Source of the DNA: Gammaproteobacteria bacterium
GTDB taxonomy: Bacteria > Pseudomonadota > Gammaproteobacteria > Pseudomonadales > Azotimanducaceae
Direction of reading: 5' to 3'
Assembly: GCA_027293665.1 (NCBI GenBank)
Contig: JAPUFN010000118.1
Location: forward strand, 1-6,109
Length of the DNA: 6,109 nt
Positions 1 through 5,333 of the stretch are shown here, in pieces. The position numbers and the translations under genes are program-made. Numbering within the stretch: position 1 is the first letter of the stretch; every line of letters begins with the position of its first letter. The notes under the pieces are model-generated. The model was not told the DNA's origin, searched no databases, and was given only the letters and a program-made list of their open reading frames with translations.

Positions 1-450
1 GTCGGCTCAACAGAAGCATACAAAACGACCTTTTCAACCTGTTTCGGTGCGCCCTTCTTTCCGCGGCCAGCCAGCGTGTATGCGGATCTGCTCGTCAAGC
101 GCATCGAAGAATTCGGCTCTCAGGTTTATCTGGTCAACACCGGCTGGACGGGCGGTGGCTACGGCGTCGGCCAACGCTTCAGCATTCCAACTACCCGCGC
201 CATCATTCGCGCCATCCAGTCCGGTGCGCTCAACGACGCAGAGACCCAGCATCTACCAGGCTTCAACCTGGAGATCCCCTGCAGCATCGAAGGCGTCGAA
301 GACAGCCTTCTCAATCCACGCAACACCTGGGACGACGAGTCGGCATACGAGGCAACCGCGCGGAGTCTGATCGGCAAATTCACTGAGAATTTCCAGAAAT
401 ACGATGTGGACGCAAGCATTGTTGCCGCTGGTCCGACGACCGATTTCTAG
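1..450 (+). CDS. pckA: Phosphoenolpyruvate carboxykinase (ATP), 3' end only
   Basis: This is the C-terminal 149 residues of an ATP-type PEP carboxykinase; the reading frame is open from base 1 and stops with TAG at 448-450, and the start lies outside the window. The enzyme converts oxaloacetate and ATP to phosphoenolpyruvate, CO2 and ADP in the cytosol, the first committed step of gluconeogenesis. Visible family landmarks are TFSTCFGAPF near the left edge (fragment residues 10-19), then VYADLLVKRI, and the strongly conserved YLVNTGWTGG followed by GVGQRFSIPTTRAI, which carries the arginine of the nucleotide/substrate region. The tail has the usual NPRNTW and ends in AAGPTTDF, close to the AAGPKL ending of E. 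coli PckA. The frame is intact with no sign of decay. GTP-type PEPCK is unrelated in sequence and is excluded by these motifs. The next gene, gshA, begins 44 nt downstream on the same strand. Confidence 0.95.
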   Translation, partial: VGSTEAYKTTFSTCFGAPFFPRPASVYADLLVKRIEEFGSQVYLVNTGWTGGGYGVGQRFSIPTTRAIIRAIQSGALNDAETQHLPGFNLEIPCSIEGVEDSLLNPRNTWDDESAYEATARSLIGKFTENFQKYDVDASIVAAGPTTDF

Positions 451-458
451 CTAACCTA

Positions 459-476
459 GCGCGACTTTTTTCGCGC
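459..476 (+). other. GC-rich hairpin between pckA and gshA
   Basis: A perfect 6-bp inverted repeat, GCGCGA / TCGCGC, encloses a loop of C followed by five T residues. The T run sits in the loop rather than after the stem, so this is not a canonical Rho-independent terminator. The downstream arm directly abuts GAAGG (477-481), the only Shine-Dalgarno-like word before the gshA start, so folding could influence gshA translation as well as mark the pckA 3' end. Both roles are inference. Confidence 0.4.
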
Positions 477-494
477 GAAGGTAAGCAAGTTCCA

Positions 495-2066
495 GTGGCT
501 CGATCTGCAATTGACCTCACAAGCGACGTTCTGGACGTATTCAACCGGGACATATCGCTGCTGACCAATCTCCGGCGCGGGATTGAAAAAGAGAGTTTAC
601 GGGTAACCCAGGAGGGCGAACTTTCTCCGCGGCAACACCCCGCGGCGCTCGGCTCGGCGTTGACCCATCCCTACATCACCACTGATTTCAGCGAAGCGCA
701 GGTGGAACTCATTACCGAACCACATGACTCGACGGTAAGCTGCCTCGAACAGCTCGAGACTGTGCATCGCTTCGTCTATCAACACCTTGATGACGAGTTG
801 CTCTGGACGACGAGCATGCCCTGCATCCTGGGTCGAGACGACGAGATTCCGGTCGGCCAGTACGGCACATCGAATGTCGCTACGGCGAAAACCGTTTACC
901 GGTTGGGCCTGGGAAATCGCTACGGCCGCCTGATGCAGACAATCTCCGGCATCCACTACAATTTTTCGGTACCCGAAGAGGTCTGGCAGGCGTTGGCGCA
1001 GTCGCGCGGCGAGAGACCTTCCCAGGACTTTCAGACCCGCGCCTATTTTGGGCTCATTCGCAATTTCCGGCGCTATTCCTGGTTGCTCATTTATCTTTTC
1101 GGTGCGTCACCGGCAGTCTGCAAAAGCTTTGTCAAAGGCCTGTCCCATAAGCTCGAAGTGTTCGACGAAGGAACACTCTATCTACCCTATGCGACGTCGC
1201 TCAGGATGGGCCGACTCGGCTACCAGAGCGACGCACAGAGCTCGCTGCACATCTCCTACAACAGCCTTGATGAATACGCAGCTTCCATGGAGGAGGCTCT
1301 CACTCAATCCTACCCACCCTACGAGGACATCGGCGTTGAGATCGATGGCCAGTACCAGCAACTCAATACCGCGTTGCTGCAGATTGAAAACGAGTTTTAC
1401 GGCACGATCCGCCCTAAGCGGCCGATTCACAGCGGTGAAAGACCCCTCACGGCTCTGCGCCAGCGGGGCGTGGAATATGTGGAAGTCCGCTGCCTCGATC
1501 TCAATCCTTTCCTGCCCGTGGGCATCGATGCTCCACAAGCCAGATTCATGGATGTTTTCCTCCTGTACTGTCTGCTTGCAGCCAGCCCGCAGGACTCCCG
1601 CAGCGAATCAGAGATGCTTGGCAAGAACCAGCTCGCCGTGGTCGAAGAAGGCCGGAAGCCCGGCCTGCAGCTGAGCACGCTCGACGGCAACCAGTCTCAG
1701 GAGGACTGGGCGAACGCGCTGCTGGACGCGATGAAACCGCTGGCGAGCCTGCTCGATCTGGCCCAGTCAGGCGACTACCACCTCGAGACCTGGGAAGAAC
1801 AGCGACGCAAGGTGGTCGATCCCTCGCTCACCCCGTCGGCCCGCGTGCTCGACAGTATGCAACGCCAGCAAATACCGTTTTTCCGCTTCGCTATGAACCA
1901 GTCACTCGCTCATAAAGGCTATTTCGACGAACACCCGTTGCGTGGCGCAAAACTCGCCGAGTTTCAAACACTCACCGAAGACTCGCAGAGCCGCCGCCAG
2001 CAGATTGAACAAGATGACACGGTGGACTTCGCGACCTTCCTCGAAAGCTATCTCGCCTTCAAGTGA
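495..2066 (+). CDS. gshA: Glutamate-cysteine ligase, type 1 (GshA)
   Basis: GshA is the ATP-dependent cytosolic ligase that joins the gamma-carboxyl of glutamate to cysteine, the first and rate-limiting step of glutathione synthesis. The 523-residue product is close to the 518 residues of E. coli GshA and aligns end to end from memory: RGIEKESLRV (28-37), GSALTHPYITTDFSEA, QYGTSN, YGRLMQTISGIHYNFS, YLFGASPAVC, YLPYATSLR, LQIENEFY (295-302), IRPKR, EVRCLDLNPF (330-339) and EGRKPGL are all in the family order. The start is GTG at 495; no ATG or other good in-frame start lies upstream, and family alignment begins about 27 residues before the RGIE motif. The nearest Shine-Dalgarno-like word, GAAGG at 477-481, is 13 nt away, which is long and suggests weak or regulated initiation. 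The stop overlaps the acpH start by 4 nt, implying co-translation. The second glutathione gene, gshB, is not in the window. Confidence 0.97.
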   Translation: MARSAIDLTSDVLDVFNRDISLLTNLRRGIEKESLRVTQEGELSPRQHPAALGSALTHPYITTDFSEAQVELITEPHDSTVSCLEQLETVHRFVYQHLDDELLWTTSMPCILGRDDEIPVGQYGTSNVATAKTVYRLGLGNRYGRLMQTISGIHYNFSVPEEVWQALAQSRGERPSQDFQTRAYFGLIRNFRRYSWLLIYLFGASPAVCKSFVKGLSHKLEVFDEGTLYLPYATSLRMGRLGYQSDAQSSLHISYNSLDEYAASMEEALTQSYPPYEDIGVEIDGQYQQLNTALLQIENEFYGTIRPKRPIHSGERPLTALRQRGVEYVEVRCLDLNPFLPVGIDAPQARFMDVFLLYCLLAASPQDSRSESEMLGKNQLAVVEEGRKPGLQLSTLDGNQSQEDWANALLDAMKPLASLLDLAQSGDYHLETWEEQRRKVVDPSLTPSARVLDSMQRQQIPFFRFAMNQSLAHKGYFDEHPLRGAKLAEFQTLTEDSQSRRQQIEQDDTVDFATFLESYLAFK

Positions 2067-2701
2067 ACTTCCTCGCTCACTGCCTGATCGGCGCTCAGGC
2101 TACAACCCCGACCGGCATGAGTAGCCAGGCCATCAGCGAAAGCGATGCCAATCTGGTGGCCGGTGGATTCCTCGGTGATTTCATCAAAGGTGCGATTCCG
2201 CAGACTATGCCAGCAGGTCTCGCCCGGGGCGTGCGCCTGCATCGTCGGATCGACGCCTACAGCAACCAGCAACCCCTGATCAAACTGAGTTGCGACCGGT
2301 TTCCACAACACCTGCGACGTCTCGCGCCGATTTTTCTCGATGTCATCGGCGATCACCTGCTCAGCCGCAACTGGGCCACCTATCACAGCGAGCCGCTCAC
2401 CCAATTCACCGCAGCAACCTATGATCTGATCGCCACTCACGACGGCTGGCTGTCAGATTCCGGCAAACGGTTTTTTGCTTTCATGCAGGAGACTGACCTC
2501 CTGGGATCGTATGGTGACTGGGATGTAACGCTACGCGGCCTGCACTCGATTACCCGCCGCCTGAAGCTGGAGGCGTTGAATCAGGGACTCGACGGGGCGG
2601 TTTGCAGCATCATCGATGATCTGGCTGAGGACTTCGCGCAGTACTTTCCCGACATCGTGGACCATGCCCGTGCCTGGCTTATCACGCAAGACGCCGCATG
2701 A
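2063..2701 (+). CDS. acpH: Acyl carrier protein phosphodiesterase (AcpH family)
   Basis: The 212-residue product belongs to the AcpH (PF04336-type) family, which hydrolyses the 4'-phosphopantetheine arm from holo-acyl carrier protein, giving apo-ACP. Landmarks in order are the N-terminal MNFLAH, FLGDFIKG (36-43), RLHRRID (58-64), APIFLDVIGDHLLSRNW (88-104) and a C-terminal helical region containing YFPDIVDHA. The conserved Asp/His residues D39, H60, D64, D93, D97 and H98 are candidates for the metal-dependent active site by analogy with the HD-like fold attributed to this family. Compared with E. coli AcpH there are about 15 extra residues between MNFLAH and the FLGDF motif. The start is GTG at 2063, overlapping the gshA stop as GTGA; there is no Shine-Dalgarno sequence, so translational coupling to gshA is likely. 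An alternative ATG at codon 19 would remove MNFLAH, which is diagnostic, so it was not chosen. Confidence 0.9.
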   Translation: MNFLAHCLIGAQATTPTGMSSQAISESDANLVAGGFLGDFIKGAIPQTMPAGLARGVRLHRRIDAYSNQQPLIKLSCDRFPQHLRRLAPIFLDVIGDHLLSRNWATYHSEPLTQFTAATYDLIATHDGWLSDSGKRFFAFMQETDLLGSYGDWDVTLRGLHSITRRLKLEALNQGLDGAVCSIIDDLAEDFAQYFPDIVDHARAWLITQDAA

Positions 2702-2707
2702 TTGAGG

Positions 2708-2735
2708 TTGACGCTGCGTGAGCGGACAGTACTCT
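2708..2735 (+). promoter_or_regulatory. Possible sigma70-type promoter before the quinone oxidoreductase gene
   Basis: TTGACG (2708-2713), one base off the -35 consensus, is followed after 16 nt by TACTCT (2730-2735), a partial match to the -10 consensus. Transcription from here would give a leader of only about 25 nt before the ATG at 2767. The -10 match is weak, so this is tentative; the alternative is readthrough from gshA-acpH across the 65-nt gap. Confidence 0.3.
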
Positions 2736-2739
2736 TGCG

Positions 2740-2759
2740 GGTTCGCTTAAAGTCGAACC
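2740..2759 (+). repeat. Inverted repeat upstream of the quinone oxidoreductase start
   Basis: The arms GGTTCG (2740-2745) and CGAACC (2754-2759) are perfectly complementary around an 8-nt loop, CTTAAAGT. The repeat ends 7 nt before the ATG at 2767 and occupies the place where a Shine-Dalgarno sequence would sit. It could be an operator half-site pair, an RNA hairpin, or chance; there is no following T run, so it is not a terminator. Confidence 0.45.
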
Positions 2760-2766
2760 ACCTCAT

Positions 2767-3744
2767 ATGAAAGCAGTTTTGTGCAAAGAATACGGTCCGC
2801 CCGAAAGTCTGGTACTCGAAGACATCACAGCACCGGTTGCCGGCCCAGGCGAAGTCCTGGTTGACGTGCACGCGAGTGCGCTCAATTTTCCCGATGTACT
2901 GATGATCGAAGGCAAGTATCAAAGCCAGCCACCTATGCCGTTTTCACCCGGGGGTGAGATCGCCGGTACCGTGGCCGCGGTTGGCGCAGGCGCAGCCCGT
3001 TTCGCCGCTGGCGACCGAGTCTTCGGCGGCACGGGCTACGGCGGTTTTGCCGAACAGATCGCCGTCAATGAACGTGCGTTACGCCTCATTCCCGAGACGA
3101 TGAGCTTCGTGCAGGCGTCCGGCATCAGTACCACCTACGGCACCTCTTACTACGCTTTAAAGCAACGCGCGAATCTCAAGGCAGGCGAAACGCTGCTCGT
3201 GCTGGGTGCCGGTGGCGGTGTTGGACTCAGCGCGGTGGAACTCGGCAAAGCCATGGGCGCGCGCGTGTTGGCCGCGGCAAGCACGAGCGAAAAACTTGCT
3301 GCCGCGGCAGCCGCGGGTGCGGATGAGCTCATCGATTACGGGACGGGCGAACTCAAAGACATCGTCAAAAAGCTCACCGACGGTCGCGGCGCCGACGTGA
3401 TCTACGATCCGGTTGGCGGCGCACTGTTCGATCAGTGCATGCGGTGTATAAACTGGTATGGCCGCATTCTCGTGATTGGCTTTGCGGCCGGTGACATCCC
3501 GAAAGTCCCCACTAACCTCATCCTGCTGAAGAGTTGCCAGCTGGTTGGTGTGTTTTTCGGCTCATGGTCCGCCCGCTTTCATGACGAAGCAGCGGTAAAC
3601 TTCAAAGAAATCCTCAGCCTTTACGAACACGGCAAAATCAATCCGCTGGTGGGCGGCGAATATCCGCTTGCGGAATACGCCGCAGCGATTCGCTGTTTGA
3701 GTGAACGTCGGGCGATTGGCAAAGTAGTGGTGACATTAAGATGA
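2767..3744 (+). CDS. NADPH:quinone oxidoreductase family protein (zinc-independent MDR)
   Basis: This 325-residue protein is a complete medium-chain dehydrogenase/reductase of the quinone oxidoreductase branch, a soluble NAD(P)H-dependent enzyme that typically reduces quinones or activated enones. The GroES-like N-terminal half begins MKAVLCKEYGPPESL, carries ALNFPD (38-43, with the family N and D) and SPGGEIAGTV (60-69). The Rossmann half has the nucleotide-binding LGAGGGVG turn (glycines from 147), followed by AMGARVLAAASTSEKL and ADVIYDPVGG. The cysteine and histidine ligands of zinc alcohol dehydrogenases are absent. The C-terminus ends RRAIGKVVVTLR, typical of the family. The substrate cannot be named from sequence, so no symbol is given; acryloyl- or crotonyl-CoA-type reductases are less likely relatives. 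ATG at 2767 fits the invariant MKAV start, yet no Shine-Dalgarno word precedes it. Its stop overlaps the dsbB start by 4 nt. Confidence 0.93.
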   Translation: MKAVLCKEYGPPESLVLEDITAPVAGPGEVLVDVHASALNFPDVLMIEGKYQSQPPMPFSPGGEIAGTVAAVGAGAARFAAGDRVFGGTGYGGFAEQIAVNERALRLIPETMSFVQASGISTTYGTSYYALKQRANLKAGETLLVLGAGGGVGLSAVELGKAMGARVLAAASTSEKLAAAAAAGADELIDYGTGELKDIVKKLTDGRGADVIYDPVGGALFDQCMRCINWYGRILVIGFAAGDIPKVPTNLILLKSCQLVGVFFGSWSARFHDEAAVNFKEILSLYEHGKINPLVGGEYPLAEYAAAIRCLSERRAIGKVVVTLR

Positions 3745-4265
3745 TATTGACTCATTTCTTTCGCGACGATGCAGAAGCCCTGGGCGCCTATATCGTCGCC
3801 CTGACCGGGGTTTTGCTCGCAAGCGCGCTGGTCCTGGAACACGCCATGGACATGGCGCCCTGCCCATTGTGTCTGATGCAGCGGATCTGGTTCGGCTGGG
3901 TGGGCCTGTTCGCCCTGGCAAGCCTCATCCACAATCCCCGCTGGGGCATCTATCCGGTGCTGAGCCTGCTCGCGGGACTCATCGGCGGCGGATTCTCCGT
4001 GCGCCAGTTGTGGCTGCAAAGCCTGCCGGCCGACCAGGTACCAGCCTGCGGCCCCGACATGGCCTATATGCTGGAGAACTTCCCACTGGCGGAAATCCTC
4101 GCCCAGATGACCCGCGGGACCGGCGATTGTGCAGAAGTCGCCTGGCGTTTCCTGGGACTGAGCATTCCGGCCTGGGCGCTGCTTGGCTTCATCGCGCTGG
4201 CCGTCCTCGCGGTACTGCAACTGCGCGCTGGTTCGCGCCAGCAGCGGCGGGCTGTGCCGGCCTAA
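3741..4265 (+). CDS. dsbB: Disulfide bond formation protein DsbB
   Basis: DsbB is the inner-membrane thiol:quinone oxidoreductase that reoxidises periplasmic DsbA and passes electrons to ubiquinone or menaquinone. The 174-residue product shows four hydrophobic segments (about 14-33, 45-63, 70-90 and 143-162). The first periplasmic loop carries the redox pair C41-P-L-C44 in APCPLCLMQR, followed by R48, the arginine linked to quinone binding in E. coli. The second periplasmic loop carries C103 (PACGPD) and C130 (GDCAEV), which together match the E. coli cysteines C41, C44, C104 and C130 almost residue for residue. The start ATG at 3741 overlaps the upstream stop as ATGA; there is little Shine-Dalgarno signal, so coupling with the quinone oxidoreductase gene is likely. 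The C-terminus is a short basic cytoplasmic tail. DsbA is not encoded here. The stop codon TAA lies inside the first unit of a downstream direct repeat. Confidence 0.96.
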   Translation: MILTHFFRDDAEALGAYIVALTGVLLASALVLEHAMDMAPCPLCLMQRIWFGWVGLFALASLIHNPRWGIYPVLSLLAGLIGGGFSVRQLWLQSLPADQVPACGPDMAYMLENFPLAEILAQMTRGTGDCAEVAWRFLGLSIPAWALLGFIALAVLAVLQLRAGSRQQRRAVPA

Positions 4266-4303
4266 GCTGTTGTTCCACTTGCACTAAGCCGTTGTTCCAC
4301 TTG
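4262..4303 (+). repeat. Tandem 20-bp direct repeat (period 22) with parS-like half-sites
   Basis: Two copies of a 20-bp unit occur at 4262-4281 and 4284-4303 and differ at one position (CTAAGCTG versus CTAAGCCG). Each copy contains GTTGTTCCACTTG. The inner octamer TGTTCCAC equals the left half of the Pseudomonas-type parS palindrome as I recall it (TGTTCCACGTGGAACC), but the right half is missing in both copies. The first copy includes the dsbB stop codon. Two copies with a 2-nt spacer do not make a CRISPR array. The repeat itself is seen directly; a ParB-type binding role is inference. Confidence 0.8.
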
Positions 4304-4333
4304 TGAATACTGGTTTTTCCCCGTCCCTGTCGT

Positions 4334-4358
4334 TATAGTTGTCCACAGGTTGGTCACA
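4334..4358 (+). promoter_or_regulatory. DnaA-box-like pair and possible -10 element upstream of parA-like gene
   Basis: TTGTCCACA (4339-4347) matches the DnaA box TTWTNCACA at 8 of 9 positions and TTGGTCACA (4350-4358) at 7 of 9; both point the same way, 11 bp apart, and each is followed by GG. The preceding TATAGT (4334-4339) resembles a -10 hexamer, though no convincing -35 is found at normal spacing. If a promoter fires here, the leader to the gene at 4516 would be about 170 nt and the boxes would lie at its start site. No AT-rich unwinding region or cluster of further boxes supports a replication origin. Confidence 0.3.
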
Positions 4359-4367
4359 GGACCAGCC
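4348..4367 (+). other. Strong hairpin in the dsbB-parA intergenic region
   Basis: GGTTGGTC (4348-4355) pairs with GACCAGCC (4360-4367) over 8 bp, including one G-U wobble, around the tetraloop ACAG. The following bases are GCTGGGGGC, with no U tract, so a standard Rho-independent terminator for dsbB is not supported. The 3' arm can also pair as CCAG-CCG-CTGG (4362-4372), giving two mutually exclusive folds. It may be a processing or regulatory element in a long leader; the function is unknown. Confidence 0.5.
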
Positions 4368-4515
4368 GCTGGGGGCGATCCGGGACACGAAAGAAAACTG
4401 CTAAGCGACGAATAAGCAACAAAGATTGCTAAGTTTGAACAGGCTGCTAACGCTTGGCGCGCCCCGGTTCACCACAACAAGAGCTCTATACCAATAGAAA
4501 ATAGGGCCAGAGTTG

Positions 4516-5277
4516 ATGGACTCGACTGCACGACGAATACTGGTGATAAACGGCAAAGGTGGCTGTGGTAAAACCACGATCGCTACCAATCTGGCAGTGG
4601 CCTACGCTCACGAAGGCCGCAGTGTTGCGCTCGTGGACAATGATCCTCAGGCATCGAGCACGTACTGGTGCGAGCAGAGAGACGAATCGCTGCCACCCGT
4701 CAGCCTGATCGCTGCGCACGAACCGCCAAAAATGTATCAGACCCAGACGTTCCGTAATCGCCTGCCGCCCGAGGTGGATCGCGTCATCATCGATGGTCAT
4801 TCCAACGCACGTGACCGTGATCTCGAAGCGTTGCTCAAGCAGGCCGACGTCATTCTGGTGCCACTGTTGCCTTCGAGCATCGATATTCGCGCGGGCGGCC
4901 GCTTCATCACAAACCTGCTCACGCACCGCGTCTTTCGCAATGCGCCGCGACCGGTTGGCGTGATCGCAAATCGCGTCCAACCCAATACTGAAACTCATGC
5001 CAAGCTTGAGCACTTCCTGCAGTGTCTCGACGTTCCAGCGGTGGCGACGTTCCGCGATTCGCCCGTCTATGCGACCGCGGCGGAAGACGGTCTGGGCGTG
5101 ATGGACATGAAGGATTGCCGCGCCGCGCGCAAGGAAAACCCCGCGTGGCGTGAGCTTACACGCTGGATTGACGACCAGCCCAAGGCAGGGCTAAGTGGCC
5201 GAAACCTCAGAATGCGGCCGCGGCGATCGGCTGGCACTGATGGAAAACGGCTGGACGACCATCCCCTGACCGCCTAA
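4516..5277 (+). CDS. Orphan ParA/MinD-family ATPase
   Basis: The 253-residue product is a deviant-Walker P-loop ATPase of the ParA family, whose members form ATP-dependent dimers that position DNA or protein cargo on the nucleoid. The deviant Walker A is KGGCGKTT (14-21) with the signature lysine K14. Walker A' is VDNDPQASS (40-48). Walker B is RVIIDGH (D93), followed by LLKQADVILVPLLPSSIDIRAGGRFI (106-131) and GVIANRV (148-154), as in the chromosomal ParA proteins of about 210-220 residues common in proteobacteria. Here the switch loop reads DGHSNARD rather than the usual D(A/T)PAG type. A tail of about 32 residues after residue 221, rich in Arg and Lys, goes beyond the usual family end. ATG 4516 was preferred over the adjacent TTG 4513; AGGG at 4503-4506 is the ribosome-binding site. 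No ParB gene follows; the downstream gene is an ABC-F ATPase, so the cargo is unknown. Confidence 0.88.
   Translation: MDSTARRILVINGKGGCGKTTIATNLAVAYAHEGRSVALVDNDPQASSTYWCEQRDESLPPVSLIAAHEPPKMYQTQTFRNRLPPEVDRVIIDGHSNARDRDLEALLKQADVILVPLLPSSIDIRAGGRFITNLLTHRVFRNAPRPVGVIANRVQPNTETHAKLEHFLQCLDVPAVATFRDSPVYATAAEDGLGVMDMKDCRAARKENPAWRELTRWIDDQPKAGLSGRNLRMRPRRSAGTDGKRLDDHPLTA
5195..5269 (+). CDS. Possible 24-codon leader ORF overlapping the parA-like 3' end
   Basis: A short frame begins with GTG at 5195, immediately after an in-frame TAA (5192-5194), and stops with TGA at 5267-5269. Its product would begin MAETSECGRGD and end LALMENGWTTIP; it matches no family I recognise. AAGG (5182-5185) and GGG (5188-5190) are ribosome-binding-site-like words upstream. 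It lies in the +1 frame relative to the ParA-like gene, overlapping that gene's unusual tail. It may be a leader peptide for the ABC-F gene, or the trace of a frameshift at the end of the parA-like gene, or chance. It is too short to prove coding. Confidence 0.2.
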   Translation: MAETSECGRGDRLALMENGWTTIP

Positions 5278-5288
5278 TCTGCGGCACC

Positions 5289-5319
5289 GTCATCCGCCAG
5301 GATGACAAAACCAGTTTTT
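5289..5319 (+). terminator. Candidate terminator/attenuator hairpin between parA-like gene and ABC-F gene
   Basis: GTCATCC (5289-5295) and GGATGAC (5300-5306) form a perfect 7-bp stem around the loop GCCA, 12 nt after the ParA-like stop codon. It is followed by AAAACCAG and then a run of five T residues (5315-5319). The T run is 8 nt away from the stem rather than adjacent, so termination efficiency is doubtful; the A and T runs can themselves pair and extend the structure. The ABC-F start codon is 14 nt beyond. Confidence 0.4.
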
Positions 5320-5333
5320 GCGAAGAACTTCCG

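Noticed and set aside
1048..1674. 208-codon open frame on the plus strand inside gshA
   Set aside because: It is an out-of-frame shadow; gshA motifs run without a break through the same bases.
3621..4220. 199-codon open frame on the minus strand across the quinone oxidoreductase end and dsbB
   Set aside because: It lies opposite two genes with unmistakable family motifs; its product is Gln/His/Arg-rich with no recognisable domain, as expected of an antisense shadow in GC-rich DNA.
4262..4303. CRISPR array or complete parS site
   Set aside because: There are only two repeat units with a 2-nt spacer, and the right arm of the parS palindrome is absent in both; only half-sites can be claimed.
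4456..4463. Palindrome GGCGCGCC in the intergenic region
   Set aside because: It is a perfect 8-bp palindrome but does not extend further and is common by chance in GC-rich DNA; no function can be supported.
4334..4515. Replication origin
   Set aside because: Only two imperfect DnaA-box-like words are present, with no further boxes, no AT-rich unwinding region and no dnaA, dnaN or gidA neighbours.
4513..4515. TTG as the start of the ParA-like gene
   Set aside because: An ATG follows directly at 4516 with better spacing (9 nt) from AGGG; the difference is one residue.
4486..5013. 175-codon open frame on the minus strand over the ParA-like gene
   Set aside because: It is antisense to the Walker motifs, has no recognised family, and no ribosome-binding site stands out.
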